From an uncultured Bacteroides sp. (GTDB lineage: Bacteria > Bacteroidota > Bacteroidia > Bacteroidales > Bacteroidaceae): a stretch of 64,000 bases of DNA. Numbering within the stretch: position 1 is the first letter of the stretch; every line of letters starts with the position of its first letter. Location of the stretch: assembly GCA_900552645.1 (NCBI GenBank), contig USAN01000001.1:310001-374000 (forward strand), read 5' to 3'. Shown here piece by piece: positions 8,986 to 16,352 of this stretch. A model generated the notes under the pieces. It saw only the letters and a list, made by a program, of their open reading frames with translations, made no database searches and was not told the origin of the DNA. The translations under genes and the position numbers were made by a program.

Positions 8986-9678
8986 TTATTCTATGGCTCT
9001 TGCAGCCCGTTTCCATCTGTCGAGGGCGTCACCGGCTATGCTACCGATGTCTCTGTCCGGCGTTCTTGCGGTGATGTTGTTCCACACGTCCGTGAGCGTG
9101 TAATACCGTATGCTCAGGTACAGCCTGTTGAGTTTCCTGGAGAATGAGCCGAGCTTGTCGGACAACGCCCAGAGCGTCTGCGAGCGTTCCGCGCCCGTGA
9201 GCATGTTCATCTTTCCTCCGGTGGCTATGGCTTCCCGAAGCAGCGTATAGACGGAGATAAGCTCTGTCGCTGTCTCAAGGTAGAGATTGTTCATCGACAT
9301 GGTGGCGACAATGCCTTGCGGGTTCGAGCCGATGGCCTTCTTGAGCTTCCCCAGGGTGATAAAGATGCGCACACCGTCCTCGTACAGCGTGGCGGATGCT
9401 TTCAGCGACGAGGCGAAGCCGGAGGCGGTCTGCAGATAGCCGGAATATTTTTTCTCCCATTCATGTATCTTGGTGAACTCGGCGGCGATGGTGTTCTGCA
9501 GAGCGGCCGTCCGTGTCTGTGCGTCGGTCTGATCGTGCATCTGCCCGTTGATGGCCTCGTTCCCTTCGGCGAGGGCGAGCCATTCCAACGGGTTGGACAC
9601 GACAATCTGCGCCCTTGCCTGCATGGAGACAAGGACGGCAACAATGACTGGAAATATCTTAGCGGTTGGTAATTTCAT
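8986..9678 (-). CDS. Secreted conjugation accessory protein, xALxRW C-terminal family
   Basis: Start chosen at the ATG at 9678 (MKLPTAKIFPVIVAVL), which gives a clean signal peptide ending ARA-Q; an ATG at 9717 would add 13 polar residues and overlap the upstream gene more. The mature part is helical: LALAEGNEAINGQMHDQTDA, then a long coiled-coil-like segment. The C-terminus reads AGDALDRWKRAARAIE, matching the RW motif of its neighbour. Overall length and the segment LNRLYLSIRYYTLTDVW match LRRLMLAVKYTSLSDVW of the neighbour, so the two arose by tandem duplication. It probably sits in the periplasm with the channel. It overlaps the 3' end of the PH-domain gene by 20 bp. Confidence 0.62.
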   Translation of the reverse strand: MKLPTAKIFPVIVAVLVSMQARAQIVVSNPLEWLALAEGNEAINGQMHDQTDAQTRTAALQNTIAAEFTKIHEWEKKYSGYLQTASGFASSLKASATLYEDGVRIFITLGKLKKAIGSNPQGIVATMSMNNLYLETATELISVYTLLREAIATGGKMNMLTGAERSQTLWALSDKLGSFSRKLNRLYLSIRYYTLTDVWNNITARTPDRDIGSIAGDALDRWKRAARAIE

Positions 9679-10159
9679 ATATTCCGTTTCTTTTACGGCT
9701 TGCGCCCACCCGTTCACGTATGAAGGGGATAAGGTTATCGCTCATGTCAAGGCCCACCATGTCAAGGCGCGGAGTGGAACGGTCACCGGAGTATATCTGT
9801 ATGGTCTTCAGCCCGAATATCTGTTGTGAGAAGCTGCTCTCTTCCCGGAAATCGACAATGCGGTAGAGTTCCATAAAGTCGCGGGTGCGCCGGAACACGC
9901 CGTGCTCGTAGATGAACTGCTCGTCGGTGATGACGAACCTCATGCTCCGCAGATAGAGGAAACGGTACACGAGGCAGGCGGCGACAAACAGGGACGCCCA
10001 CAGGAGGACACCCGCCATGAACACGCCGTCAATGCCCGCCACAACAAATCCTGCAAGACAGACGACGGTGATGACAAGGTCGTTGGCAAGGTACTGCCTC
10101 GCACGGGGGCGGAATATCATCGTCCCGAAACCGTATGTTGGCTGTGTCTGTGTTTTCAT
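9659..10159 (-). CDS. Membrane-anchored bacterial PH-domain protein
   Basis: 166 aa. After a short polar N-terminus (MKTQTQPTYGFGTMIFRPRA) there are two membrane helices (DLVITVVCLAGFVVAGIDG and VFMAGVLLWASLFVAACLVY). A bPH_2/YdbT-type domain follows: MRFVITDEQFIYEHGVF, then MELYRIVDFREESSFSQQIFG and KTIQIYSGDRS ending LVPFIRER-like. This fold is common in small Bacteroidetes membrane proteins and in conjugative elements; the ligand is unknown. It overlaps the upstream primase-like gene by 4 bp (ATGA type) and the downstream secreted gene, so it is translationally coupled in the operon. Confidence 0.72.
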   Translation of the reverse strand: MKTQTQPTYGFGTMIFRPRARQYLANDLVITVVCLAGFVVAGIDGVFMAGVLLWASLFVAACLVYRFLYLRSMRFVITDEQFIYEHGVFRRTRDFMELYRIVDFREESSFSQQIFGLKTIQIYSGDRSTPRLDMVGLDMSDNLIPFIRERVGASRKRNGIYEITNR

Positions 10160-11397
10160 CGTCTCATTCCTCTTGTTTGCGATTCCTCATTCTCCATGGA
10201 GGTGTCAAGCAACTGGTCGTTCCAGTCTTTGTACCGTCCGTCACAGGGTTCATATCCGATTCTCCGGCTGTCGATGCCCAGCCTGCCGCACACCTCTCTG
10301 AAGTCGAACGGCTCTATCGGCAGCTCGTGACGGCTGACGCCTTTGGTCAGGTCGGTGACGACAAGATTCTCCTTGTCCTGCGACAGGTGGGAGGTGAATA
10401 CCCTCCCGTCTTTCTGAAGGGCGAAATTGACGGCGAACATCCGTCCGGCACGGTCACGGTCGAAGCAGAGGTGGTGGACGGCTTCGGGCGTATGCTCTAT
10501 CATCGACGAGAACTGGCGTTTGGTGGGAGAACCGCCGGTTGACACATATACGGCATCGGCGAGGTCGTGGTAGCCCACATTGCCCGGCTCGTTCATCTTT
10601 ATCTGATAGTAGGCCATCGCATCGAACGCGCTCTCGAACCAATAGACATCCTTCGCCTCGCCGATGGGACGGGTGAAGCCCATGTCGCTGCGGTTGTTTT
10701 CCAGACGGGCGATCCAGAGACCTTCCGCTGCGTTGCTTCCGGCGGCCATGCCCTTATAGGCGGTCTTTCCGTCGGCATTCGGCCTGCTGCGCTCCTCCAG
10801 TCCCACGATTTCCCTGCCCGGCCATGCGGCAAGCGACAGCGGGAATGAAAGGTTGGTGTATTTCTTGCCGTCCCCTCGTTCTTTTGTAGCCAGAAAGAAA
10901 TGGCCGGAGAAGACACGCTGGGTCTGGAGGTTGATGCCCCTGTGCCGGAAATAAGGATAAAACCGTTTCTGTGAGTCCCAGTCGCCGTTGATAAAACTCT
11001 GCGTCTCGTAATCGTAGATGTCGAATGGACGTGTCTCGCGCTGTTTCCCGAAATCCCTTGGCACACGGTCGGCTACGGGATGGTTCAGGAGACGGTTGCA
11101 GACAAGGTTGACGAGCCGGTCGCCCGACATGCCGGGCCTGTACTCGGCGAAAAAGCTCGGATGCTCCTTGATGAAGCTGATGACATTGTAGTTTTTTCTC
11201 TCAGGGGGCTGGAAGCAGCACAGGCCGTTGGCGGTCACTATGAATTTGTCTCCATGCACACGCTTCCCGTCACTGCCGATACGGACGTAGGCGGGATAGC
11301 GCATGCCGTCCCTGCGGTTGAGCTGGTAGCCGGCATCCACCAGTAAGTCCTGGATGTTTACCCTGTTCTTGAAATCGTCGTATGTTAGTTCTGACAT
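10156..11397 (-). CDS. Toprim-domain DNA primase-like protein
   Basis: 413 aa. The N-terminus (TYDDFKNRVNIQDLLVDAGY) resembles the start of CHC2-type primases, but the zinc-binding Cys/His pattern is replaced by VTANGLCCFQPPERKNYNV. From about residue 235 a toprim core is visible: VYWFESAFDAMAYYQIK supplies the Glu and HHLCFDRDRAGRMFAV the DxD pair. Family knowledge: toprim proteins of this kind (compare TraP of CTnDOT) act in DNA processing of conjugative elements, possibly priming complementary-strand synthesis in the recipient. It starts 22 bp after the stop of the 540-aa gene and overlaps the PH-domain gene by 4 bp. Confidence 0.72.
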   Translation of the reverse strand: MSELTYDDFKNRVNIQDLLVDAGYQLNRRDGMRYPAYVRIGSDGKRVHGDKFIVTANGLCCFQPPERKNYNVISFIKEHPSFFAEYRPGMSGDRLVNLVCNRLLNHPVADRVPRDFGKQRETRPFDIYDYETQSFINGDWDSQKRFYPYFRHRGINLQTQRVFSGHFFLATKERGDGKKYTNLSFPLSLAAWPGREIVGLEERSRPNADGKTAYKGMAAGSNAAEGLWIARLENNRSDMGFTRPIGEAKDVYWFESAFDAMAYYQIKMNEPGNVGYHDLADAVYVSTGGSPTKRQFSSMIEHTPEAVHHLCFDRDRAGRMFAVNFALQKDGRVFTSHLSQDKENLVVTDLTKGVSRHELPIEPFDFREVCGRLGIDSRRIGYEPCDGRYKDWNDQLLDTSMENEESQTRGMRR

Positions 11398-11418
11398 GGC
11401 CGTTTGTTCGTGTTACTG

Positions 11419-13041
11419 TTAAAGGCCGTGCCCCAAACCGGGGACGCGGTCGTCAGGAAGGTTTTTCATGGCGTCGAACTGACGCGCCGCCACATCTGCG
11501 GGGCTGTCGACACCCGGCTTGAAATAGACGTGCGGCATGGGGCCGCGGTGTCCTTCCACATAGATATCGGGCATGGGACTAGGACCTCGAAGAAGGTCAT
11601 GCGTGACCACGGCTCCGGCGAGCAGGGCAGCCGAGATTTTCGTGCCGAGCCCCACGGGGTAGCGGTCTTTCATGTCCACCTCCTTGAAGACTTTTGAGAA
11701 GAGCTTCATGCGGTGCAGGTCGTCCAGTGCCATGAACTTCTCGTACTGTTTCTGCGAGATCTCGTGGCTCATCACCTCGCCGTCAATGACGGCCGTCATG
11801 CGGTATTTCACCTCGCCCTCGCCTTGCACGGGTTCCACCCGGATGTCATCGACGGTGACTTCACGCCCGTGCCGTCCCTCCCGGAACCAACCCTTGTTGC
11901 TGTCTATGAGGCTCAGGGCGTTGCCGTCCATGACCACGCCGCCTTTGGGCAGGTTGTCCCGAAGCGAGGGCTCGCGTTCCACTTGGTAATCCTGCGGATT
12001 CGTTTCCTGACGGTAGTATTCCTCCTGCCGGTTGGCTTTTTGGTCGAGGTCTGCCTGTACTTCGGGATGGAGCCTGATGTCTATCAGCTTATCGCTGTTG
12101 AGCATGTCCAAGGTGACGGCATCGGCAAAGTCCTCTTTGATGACATTGTTGAGCATCTCAAGGCGTTTGTCTATGGGATGGTCTTTGACGGAATTGGAGG
12201 CTAGCACCGCCAGTTCTTCATCGGAGAGGCTGTACTGCAGGTCGGCGTCCAGTGTCGACGACTGTATGGTGACGGTCTTGCTTACGGCATCCACGAGTAT
12301 GCCGTGGCCGGCCAGCACTTCCTGCCATTTCTCGTTGGAGAAATAGACTTCCGAAGTGATGGCTTCCTTATACGGGATTGCCGGTGCGGTCGGTCTCTGT
12401 GCCCTGTCAAGAGGGGTTATCACCGTCTGTAGTTCGGCCAGCACGTCTTTCTCCGCCACGGGAGCGGTGTTGTAGCCCTTGTAATAGAAGCCGTAGCCGC
12501 CGGATTGCAGTTCTCCTGGCTTCATGCGCCCGCCGGGACGGTTCGGTACCATCGGGGCACCGGGATAGTAGAGCTGGCCTCCGATGCGGCGCAGGTGGAA
12601 TCCCTCCTGTATCCTCGGTGTCCATCCTAAAAACGACCACCCCATCATGTGGTGCGGCGGTACGGGAAAGCGGCGATATGGTGCGCCCCTGCCGTATTCG
12701 CCCACGCCGATGCGGTAGCCGTGCAGCCCCATCGCCACACGTCCGTTGGCGTTGCGGGCATGGACGAAGTCCTTGGGCATGTCGAAATCTGCGGCGACGA
12801 TGCTCGCGAAGGTGTTATAGGCCCTGCGGTTGGCGGTATTGGTGCCCCAGTCGGTAAGGGCTTTCAGCTGCTTTTCCGTGATGGGATAGTCCAGCAACGG
12901 GGAGTCATGCCCCTGTACGAGCAAGGCGAAACCGTTGCTGCTTGCGGCCACATGGGCCTGCATCCCGTTTCGGAGCAGGATGTCCTGCAGTTCGGGAGTG
13001 AGCTCAAGAGGACGCGGATTGGTGTTTGTCCTTATAGGCAT
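11419..13041 (-). CDS. Large conserved ICE protein, function unknown
   Basis: 540 aa. It is not confidently assignable. The N-terminus (MPIRTNTNPRPLELTPELQD) is followed by repeated alpha/beta units. Two similar segments occur: LQDILLRNGMQAHVAASSNG near residue 20 and WQEVLAGHGILVDAVSKTV near 245, each followed by a 'Y-x-L/I-x-x-x-x-L' helix, which suggests an internal duplication. A C-terminal portion (DGNALSLIDSNKGWF, EGEVKYRMTAVIDGEVM) is beta-rich. There is a short hydrophobic segment at about 475 (ISAALLAGAVVTHDLL). No signal peptide. It lies between the DUF4099/DUF3945-type gene and the primase-like gene, where ICEs keep DNA-processing genes. Confidence 0.55.
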   Translation of the reverse strand: MPIRTNTNPRPLELTPELQDILLRNGMQAHVAASSNGFALLVQGHDSPLLDYPITEKQLKALTDWGTNTANRRAYNTFASIVAADFDMPKDFVHARNANGRVAMGLHGYRIGVGEYGRGAPYRRFPVPPHHMMGWSFLGWTPRIQEGFHLRRIGGQLYYPGAPMVPNRPGGRMKPGELQSGGYGFYYKGYNTAPVAEKDVLAELQTVITPLDRAQRPTAPAIPYKEAITSEVYFSNEKWQEVLAGHGILVDAVSKTVTIQSSTLDADLQYSLSDEELAVLASNSVKDHPIDKRLEMLNNVIKEDFADAVTLDMLNSDKLIDIRLHPEVQADLDQKANRQEEYYRQETNPQDYQVEREPSLRDNLPKGGVVMDGNALSLIDSNKGWFREGRHGREVTVDDIRVEPVQGEGEVKYRMTAVIDGEVMSHEISQKQYEKFMALDDLHRMKLFSKVFKEVDMKDRYPVGLGTKISAALLAGAVVTHDLLRGPSPMPDIYVEGHRGPMPHVYFKPGVDSPADVAARQFDAMKNLPDDRVPGLGHGL

Positions 13042-13053
13042 GATCTGTCTTGT

Positions 13054-13272
13054 TTATGCGTTTCCGTTTTCCAGTGCCTCGTCGAGTAGGGCGTTCCTCA
13101 TTTCCATGAAGCATGTGGCAGATTCTTCAAGGTTCGGGTCAAGTCCCTTGCGGTGGCAGTACCATTCGTATTCCTGCGACAGCTCGCGCGAGTGGTGGCT
13201 GATGTAGTCTTTCCAGCCGTATTCGCCGGACTGCACCTTCTCAATCAGTTTCTCTTCGGGTTCGTATCTCAT
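13054..13272 (-). CDS. Small hypothetical protein
   Basis: 72 aa, starting MRYEPEEKLIEKVQSGEYGW. Highly charged and helical throughout, with Trp/Tyr/His in the middle (DYISHHSRELSQEYEWYCHR). It has no membrane segment. It resembles the small helical proteins that Bacteroides conjugative elements carry next to DUF3945-type genes, but I cannot name the family. It is 12 bp from each neighbouring gene on the same strand, and GC content matches, which supports its being real. Confidence 0.5.
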   Translation of the reverse strand: MRYEPEEKLIEKVQSGEYGWKDYISHHSRELSQEYEWYCHRKGLDPNLEESATCFMEMRNALLDEALENGNA

Positions 13273-13284
13273 CTTGCCGGCGGT

Positions 13285-14031
13285 TTAGTGTTTGAGGGTC
13301 ATGTTGTTGCGCTTGCGCATCTCTTCCCACAGTTCCTCGGTGTAGGACGCTTCAGGAACATAGTCGAGGTTGCCTTCTCCGTCCGCGACCCAGCAGCCGT
13401 TCAAACCGAAATTGTATCTGCCGAAGCCCTGCCGCTGTTCTTCGCGCCATTTCTTCTCGTCGCCGCGTGTGAAGCGCACGCCTGTCTTTTCATTGAGGTC
13501 GATGCCGATGGTGTAGAGGTCGTCGCCGTCCATGACAGTGATGGGCAGTCCTTTCTGCAGGCAGGTAAGCTCCGCGTTGGTGAGCTTCATCTCGTTGGCG
13601 GCGTATTCGAGGTTACGGCCGATGACGGGGGTGGGCACGTAGATGATCTGGTTGGTGCCTTGGTCTATCTGGTGGAAAGCCTGTATCTCCCTTCTTTCGG
13701 GTATGTTGACTGGGGCGATGACGGGACGGTGTTCAAGCAGCGCCTTGCGCTCTTCATCCGTGAAGCGGTCAAGTCGGCCGGCTTTGAGCTGCGGATAGAA
13801 CACTACATCGACGCTGTTGTCATCCATACGGACGAACGCGAAGCGGGTGCGGGCATGAATTTCCTCTCCGCTTTCGTCAATGACACGGATGGGAAGCACC
13901 GGGGAACGGCGGCCGTCAAGGATGTCTTCTATCGCCTTTTGGGGCAGGTCTTCAAACATCTCTTGTGTCAGCCCGAATCTTTCGAGTATGCCGTAGGGCA
14001 GCTCCTCGCTTTGAAATCTTTGAATCTTCAT
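13285..14031 (-). CDS. DUF4099/DUF3945-type protein, first gene of the left ICE operon
   Basis: Start placed at the ATG at 14031 (MKIQRFQSEELPYGILERFG). An upstream ATG at 14097 would add 22 residues and overlap the -7 promoter box, so it is rejected. Residues 1-80 match DUF4099 (LPYGILERFGLTQEMFEDLP, then KAIEDILDGRRSPVLPI). The rest matches DUF3945 (DRFTDEERKALLEHRPVIAP, then VGRNLEYAAN-like and CLQKGLPITVMDGDDLYTIG). Both domains are typical of Bacteroidetes conjugative elements; their function is unknown, although they are often fused to or adjacent to topoisomerase-like or DNA-processing proteins. It is the promoter-proximal gene of the minus-strand operon covering 1-14 kb. Confidence 0.8.
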   Translation of the reverse strand: MKIQRFQSEELPYGILERFGLTQEMFEDLPQKAIEDILDGRRSPVLPIRVIDESGEEIHARTRFAFVRMDDNSVDVVFYPQLKAGRLDRFTDEERKALLEHRPVIAPVNIPERREIQAFHQIDQGTNQIIYVPTPVIGRNLEYAANEMKLTNAELTCLQKGLPITVMDGDDLYTIGIDLNEKTGVRFTRGDEKKWREEQRQGFGRYNFGLNGCWVADGEGNLDYVPEASYTEELWEEMRKRNNMTLKH

Positions 14032-14061
14032 TTTTATAACTTTTATGGATTGTCGTTGCCA

Positions 14062-14069
14062 CAAAATTA
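14062..14069 (-). promoter_or_regulatory. Bacteroidetes -7 promoter box for the left ICE operon
   Basis: Minus strand TAATTTTG, a perfect match to the Bacteroidetes -7 consensus TAnnTTTG, about 30 bp upstream of the ATG at 14031. A good -33 TTTG at 19-21 bp spacing is not seen, so activation by a regulator is plausible. The box lies just downstream (for this strand) of the inverted TCATACTCTAA sites. Confidence 0.5.
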
Positions 14070-14149
14070 TATGCGCCGCTCCGAATATGAGGTACATATA
14101 AATATGATTTTGTTATGGTTTATCTATATTTAATATAATTGCATATAAT

Positions 14150-14209
14150 CATACTTTCTTTCATACTCTAATGCTATAAAAACGAGTATTACACATATTT
14201 AGAGTATGA
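14150..14209. promoter_or_regulatory. Operator-like inverted and direct repeats between divergent ICE genes
   Basis: TCATACTCTAA at 14161-14171 and its exact reverse complement TTAGAGTATGA at 14199-14209 form an 11-bp inverted repeat with a 27-bp spacer. A partial third copy (TCATACTTT) begins 11 bp earlier, one helical turn away. The same TCATACTCTAA occurs at 41609-41619 ahead of the tra operon, with an inverted ATAAGTATGA at 41637-41646. These sites lie between the operon start at 14031 and the divergent M23 gene at 14277. A dimeric regulator controlling both ICE operons is inferred. The plus strand also has TACTTTTG (14265-14272), but it is only 4 bp before the ATG at 14277, too close for a normal leader. 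Confidence 0.5.
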
Positions 14210-14276
14210 TATTTATTACATACGAATGTATCATGTAATATGATTTTGTCTTATACATGATTGTTACTTTTGCACC

Positions 14277-14915
14277 ATGTTAAGGATATTTTTAATTATA
14301 ACAGGACTGTGCTGCTGCATGGCATCGTCGGCACAGTTTCATACGGTAACGCCCCAAACGGCACGTTACAGGATTGGGCGTGTCGCACAGGGGAGAGCAG
14401 GGAAAACAACGGAAGTGACGGGAACAGCGGCACCGGCAAAGTTATCGGCCGATACCGCTTCAATGCGGAAACAATGGATAGACAGTTATCTGAGCGTGTC
14501 TTATCCGCTAAAGGAGATTCATGTGACCTCGCCATTCGGTGTCAGGACGGACCCGTTCACGAAAAAGCGCAAAAGGCACAACGGACTGGACTTGAGGGCT
14601 GACCGCTGTGAGACCTACGCCATGATGCACGGCATGGTGGTGAAGGTCGGACAAGGCAGGATATCCGGGAAATATGTCACCTTGCAGCACGGGGACTTCT
14701 CCGTCAGCTATTGCCATTTGTCCGAATGCCGTGTGAAAAAAGGCAACTGCGTGAGACCGGGGGATGTGGTGGGAATAAGCGGCAATACAGGACGGTCAAC
14801 CGGGTCGCATCTACACCTGACAGTACAAATGGGGCGGAGGCATATCAATCCGGAGATATTGCTGCAGTTCATCAACGAGACACGAAAACAAGCATTGAAG
14901 AAACTTTCCGAATGA
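14277..14915 (+). CDS. Secreted M23 metallopeptidase
   Basis: 212 aa with a signal peptide (MLRIFLIITGLCCCMASSAQ). After a low-complexity linker, the LytM domain occupies residues 75-200: SPFGVRTDPF, H101 and D105 (HNGLDLRAD), H147 (YCHLSE) and the H178-L-H180 motif (GSHLHL). All expected zinc ligands are present, so it should be an active murein endopeptidase in the periplasm. It closely resembles the M23 half of the GH73/M23 protein at 282-1850 (SPFGxRTDP in both). It is transcribed away from the rest of the ICE and directly abuts the foreign segment on its right. It may trim murein for pilus or channel insertion. Confidence 0.87.
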   Translation: MLRIFLIITGLCCCMASSAQFHTVTPQTARYRIGRVAQGRAGKTTEVTGTAAPAKLSADTASMRKQWIDSYLSVSYPLKEIHVTSPFGVRTDPFTKKRKRHNGLDLRADRCETYAMMHGMVVKVGQGRISGKYVTLQHGDFSVSYCHLSECRVKKGNCVRPGDVVGISGNTGRSTGSHLHLTVQMGRRHINPEILLQFINETRKQALKKLSE

Positions 14916-15516
14916 AGTCTTTAATACTCCTTTTTTATATCCCTTTTATGCCTCAAATGTCATTTTCTTACCTGAATTCGGGATAGGCAGCCCCTTCTTC
15001 TAAAGATGAGGAGCTGAATCCTATCGGTCAAATATTTCTTGAATGCACTGGTTTAGAGTGGCTAGGCAAAAGAGAAGAGAGCCTTTTACGTCGGGCGCCT
15101 TTCCCCTCTGTTTGACAGCTGCAAGCCTTTGTCATGACAGACGCAAATGTTCAAGCCGACAGACACAGGTGTTTAAGCCGTCAGACACTTGCGTCTGATA
15201 GGGTAGGAATAAACGTCTGATAACCAGTGGTGTTTTACTTTAAAATACAAGTCTCTGTGTGAGGTTGTCGACCTGCTTCTTATCCCGAACTCCTTTAGAT
15301 TTGCATCCTCTTACTATTAAGGTAAAATAGCTACCTTTACAGTGAATGAAAGTTAACCTGAGAGTATGGTGACCTATCCCGAACTCTGAGTTTCATGTAC
15401 TCATAACCTGAATCAGTCCATACTCTCATTTCAGTTGAACAGATCCGATTAGAATTTTAAGCTCACGACTTATTAAAGGATATAGCTTGTTCAACTCTTT
15501 GGTTAACTATTAGAAA
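14916..15516. other. 600-bp gene-free tract with repeats, IS scar region
   Basis: No credible gene. It contains (i) a 22-bp imperfect tandem repeat, GACAGACGCAAATG... at 15136-15157 and 15158-15179; (ii) a perfect 9-bp inverted repeat, CAGACGCAA 15139-15147 with TTGCGTCTG 15189-15197; (iii) an inverted pair GAATTCGGGATAGG (14974-14987) and CCTATCCCGAACTC (15373-15386), with a third TATCCCGAACTC at 15281-15292; (iv) GAGAGTATGG near 15360-15369 inverted against CCATACTCTC at 15419-15428. The sequence looks like remains of insertion sequences or a small MITE-like unit between the ICE gene and the transposase fragment. Confidence 0.5.
14974..15386. repeat. Segment bounded by imperfect inverted repeats (possible MITE/IS remnant)
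   Basis: The 16-mer GAATTCGGGATAGGCA (14974-14989) matches the reverse complement of 15371-15386 at 13 of 16 positions, delimiting about 413 bp with no coding capacity. A third copy in the second orientation lies at 15281. This suggests a degenerate non-autonomous element. Target duplications were not identified. Confidence 0.3.
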
Positions 15517-16312
15517 ATGAACAAATATATGGAAAAGAAATGGTTTGTTGGCATTGATGTGTCTAAAAAGACAATAGATGTGGTTTATTATGACAGGAAA
15601 AGGCGGAAAATATGTGAAGAGATACACCGTCAGTTCCCTAATGACCAATCCGGTTTCAAATTGATGCATAAGTGGTTTAAAGAGTGCGGAATGAAGAGTG
15701 CGGCATTGGTCATAGGACTTGAGAATACAGGGATTTACAGTTTTGACCTGTCCGACTCTATGCGTAAGATCGTGCGTACGGCGTTCCCCAACGCCAACCG
15801 TGTCATAGGCAGATTCCACATTCAGAAACCGGCATGTGATGCCGTACAGGAACTTCGGATCAAGCACCGTTGGGATGCTATTCAACAGGCGAACGATGAA
15901 GTGGAAGAAGCGAGGCTCAATGGAGAGAATTACGTCCCCTTCCGCTATTCCAATAGAGATACCCGCAAGGAACTGCTTATGCACTCACGTTACCTGCTGC
16001 TCAAGTCGGCAGAGAAATGGACTGACAGGCAAAAGCAGCGGGCTGCCTACTATTGAGGAATATCCTGACATAAAGACCGCATACGGGCTCTGCCATTCAC
16101 TACAGATGATATTTCCCAAGAATACAATCAAGGATGCCGCACGCTTATCCATGGCACGCTGGTACAACAAGGTGGAAGAAGCAGGACTTCACTCTTTCAA
16201 CGTCATTGCGGCCACGTTCTATGAACATTATGATGAGATCCTTAACTTCTATAATAACCGTGCTTCAAATGCAATGGCTGAGTCCTTCAATGCGAAAATC
16301 AAACTTCATTGA
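15517..16312 (+). pseudogene. Chimeric transposase remnant: IS110-type N-terminus joined to ISL3-type core, frameshifted
   Basis: The open frame 15517-16056 starts MNKYMEKKWFVGIDVSKKTI, the DEDD N-terminus of IS110 transposases, and continues to GLENTGIYSFDL (IS110 Glu motif). From about residue 80 the sequence becomes an ISL3-family DDE transposase (SDSMRKIVRTAFPNANRVIG, then RFHIQKPACDAVQELRIKHR). Where ISL3 members usually have VIDRFH this has VIGRFH. Near 16050 the frame breaks: the matching continuation EEYPDIKTAYGLCHSLQ runs in another frame to 16312, ending SFNAKIKLH without the usual C-terminal tail. The junction falls in a shared 'FDLS' stretch. It is a dead fusion, probably formed by IS-on-IS recombination, at the left edge of the foreign cassette. 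Confidence 0.72.
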
Positions 16313-16352
16313 ACTATTACCTTTTGACAACAAGGATGTTATTCCCTATATC

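Noticed and set aside
1..14000. Many long plus-strand open frames opposite the left operon (for example 3786-4487 and 2172-2966)
   Set aside because: They mirror GC-rich minus-strand genes with clear domains, have Arg/Pro/Ser- or His/Val-rich composition and no motifs.
14265..14272. TACTTTTG as promoter of the M23 gene at 14277
   Set aside because: Transcription would start at or after the ATG, so either the box is fortuitous or the start codon is further downstream.
15136..15197. Short CRISPR-like repeat array
   Set aside because: Only two contiguous imperfect 22-bp copies with no spacers and no cas genes.
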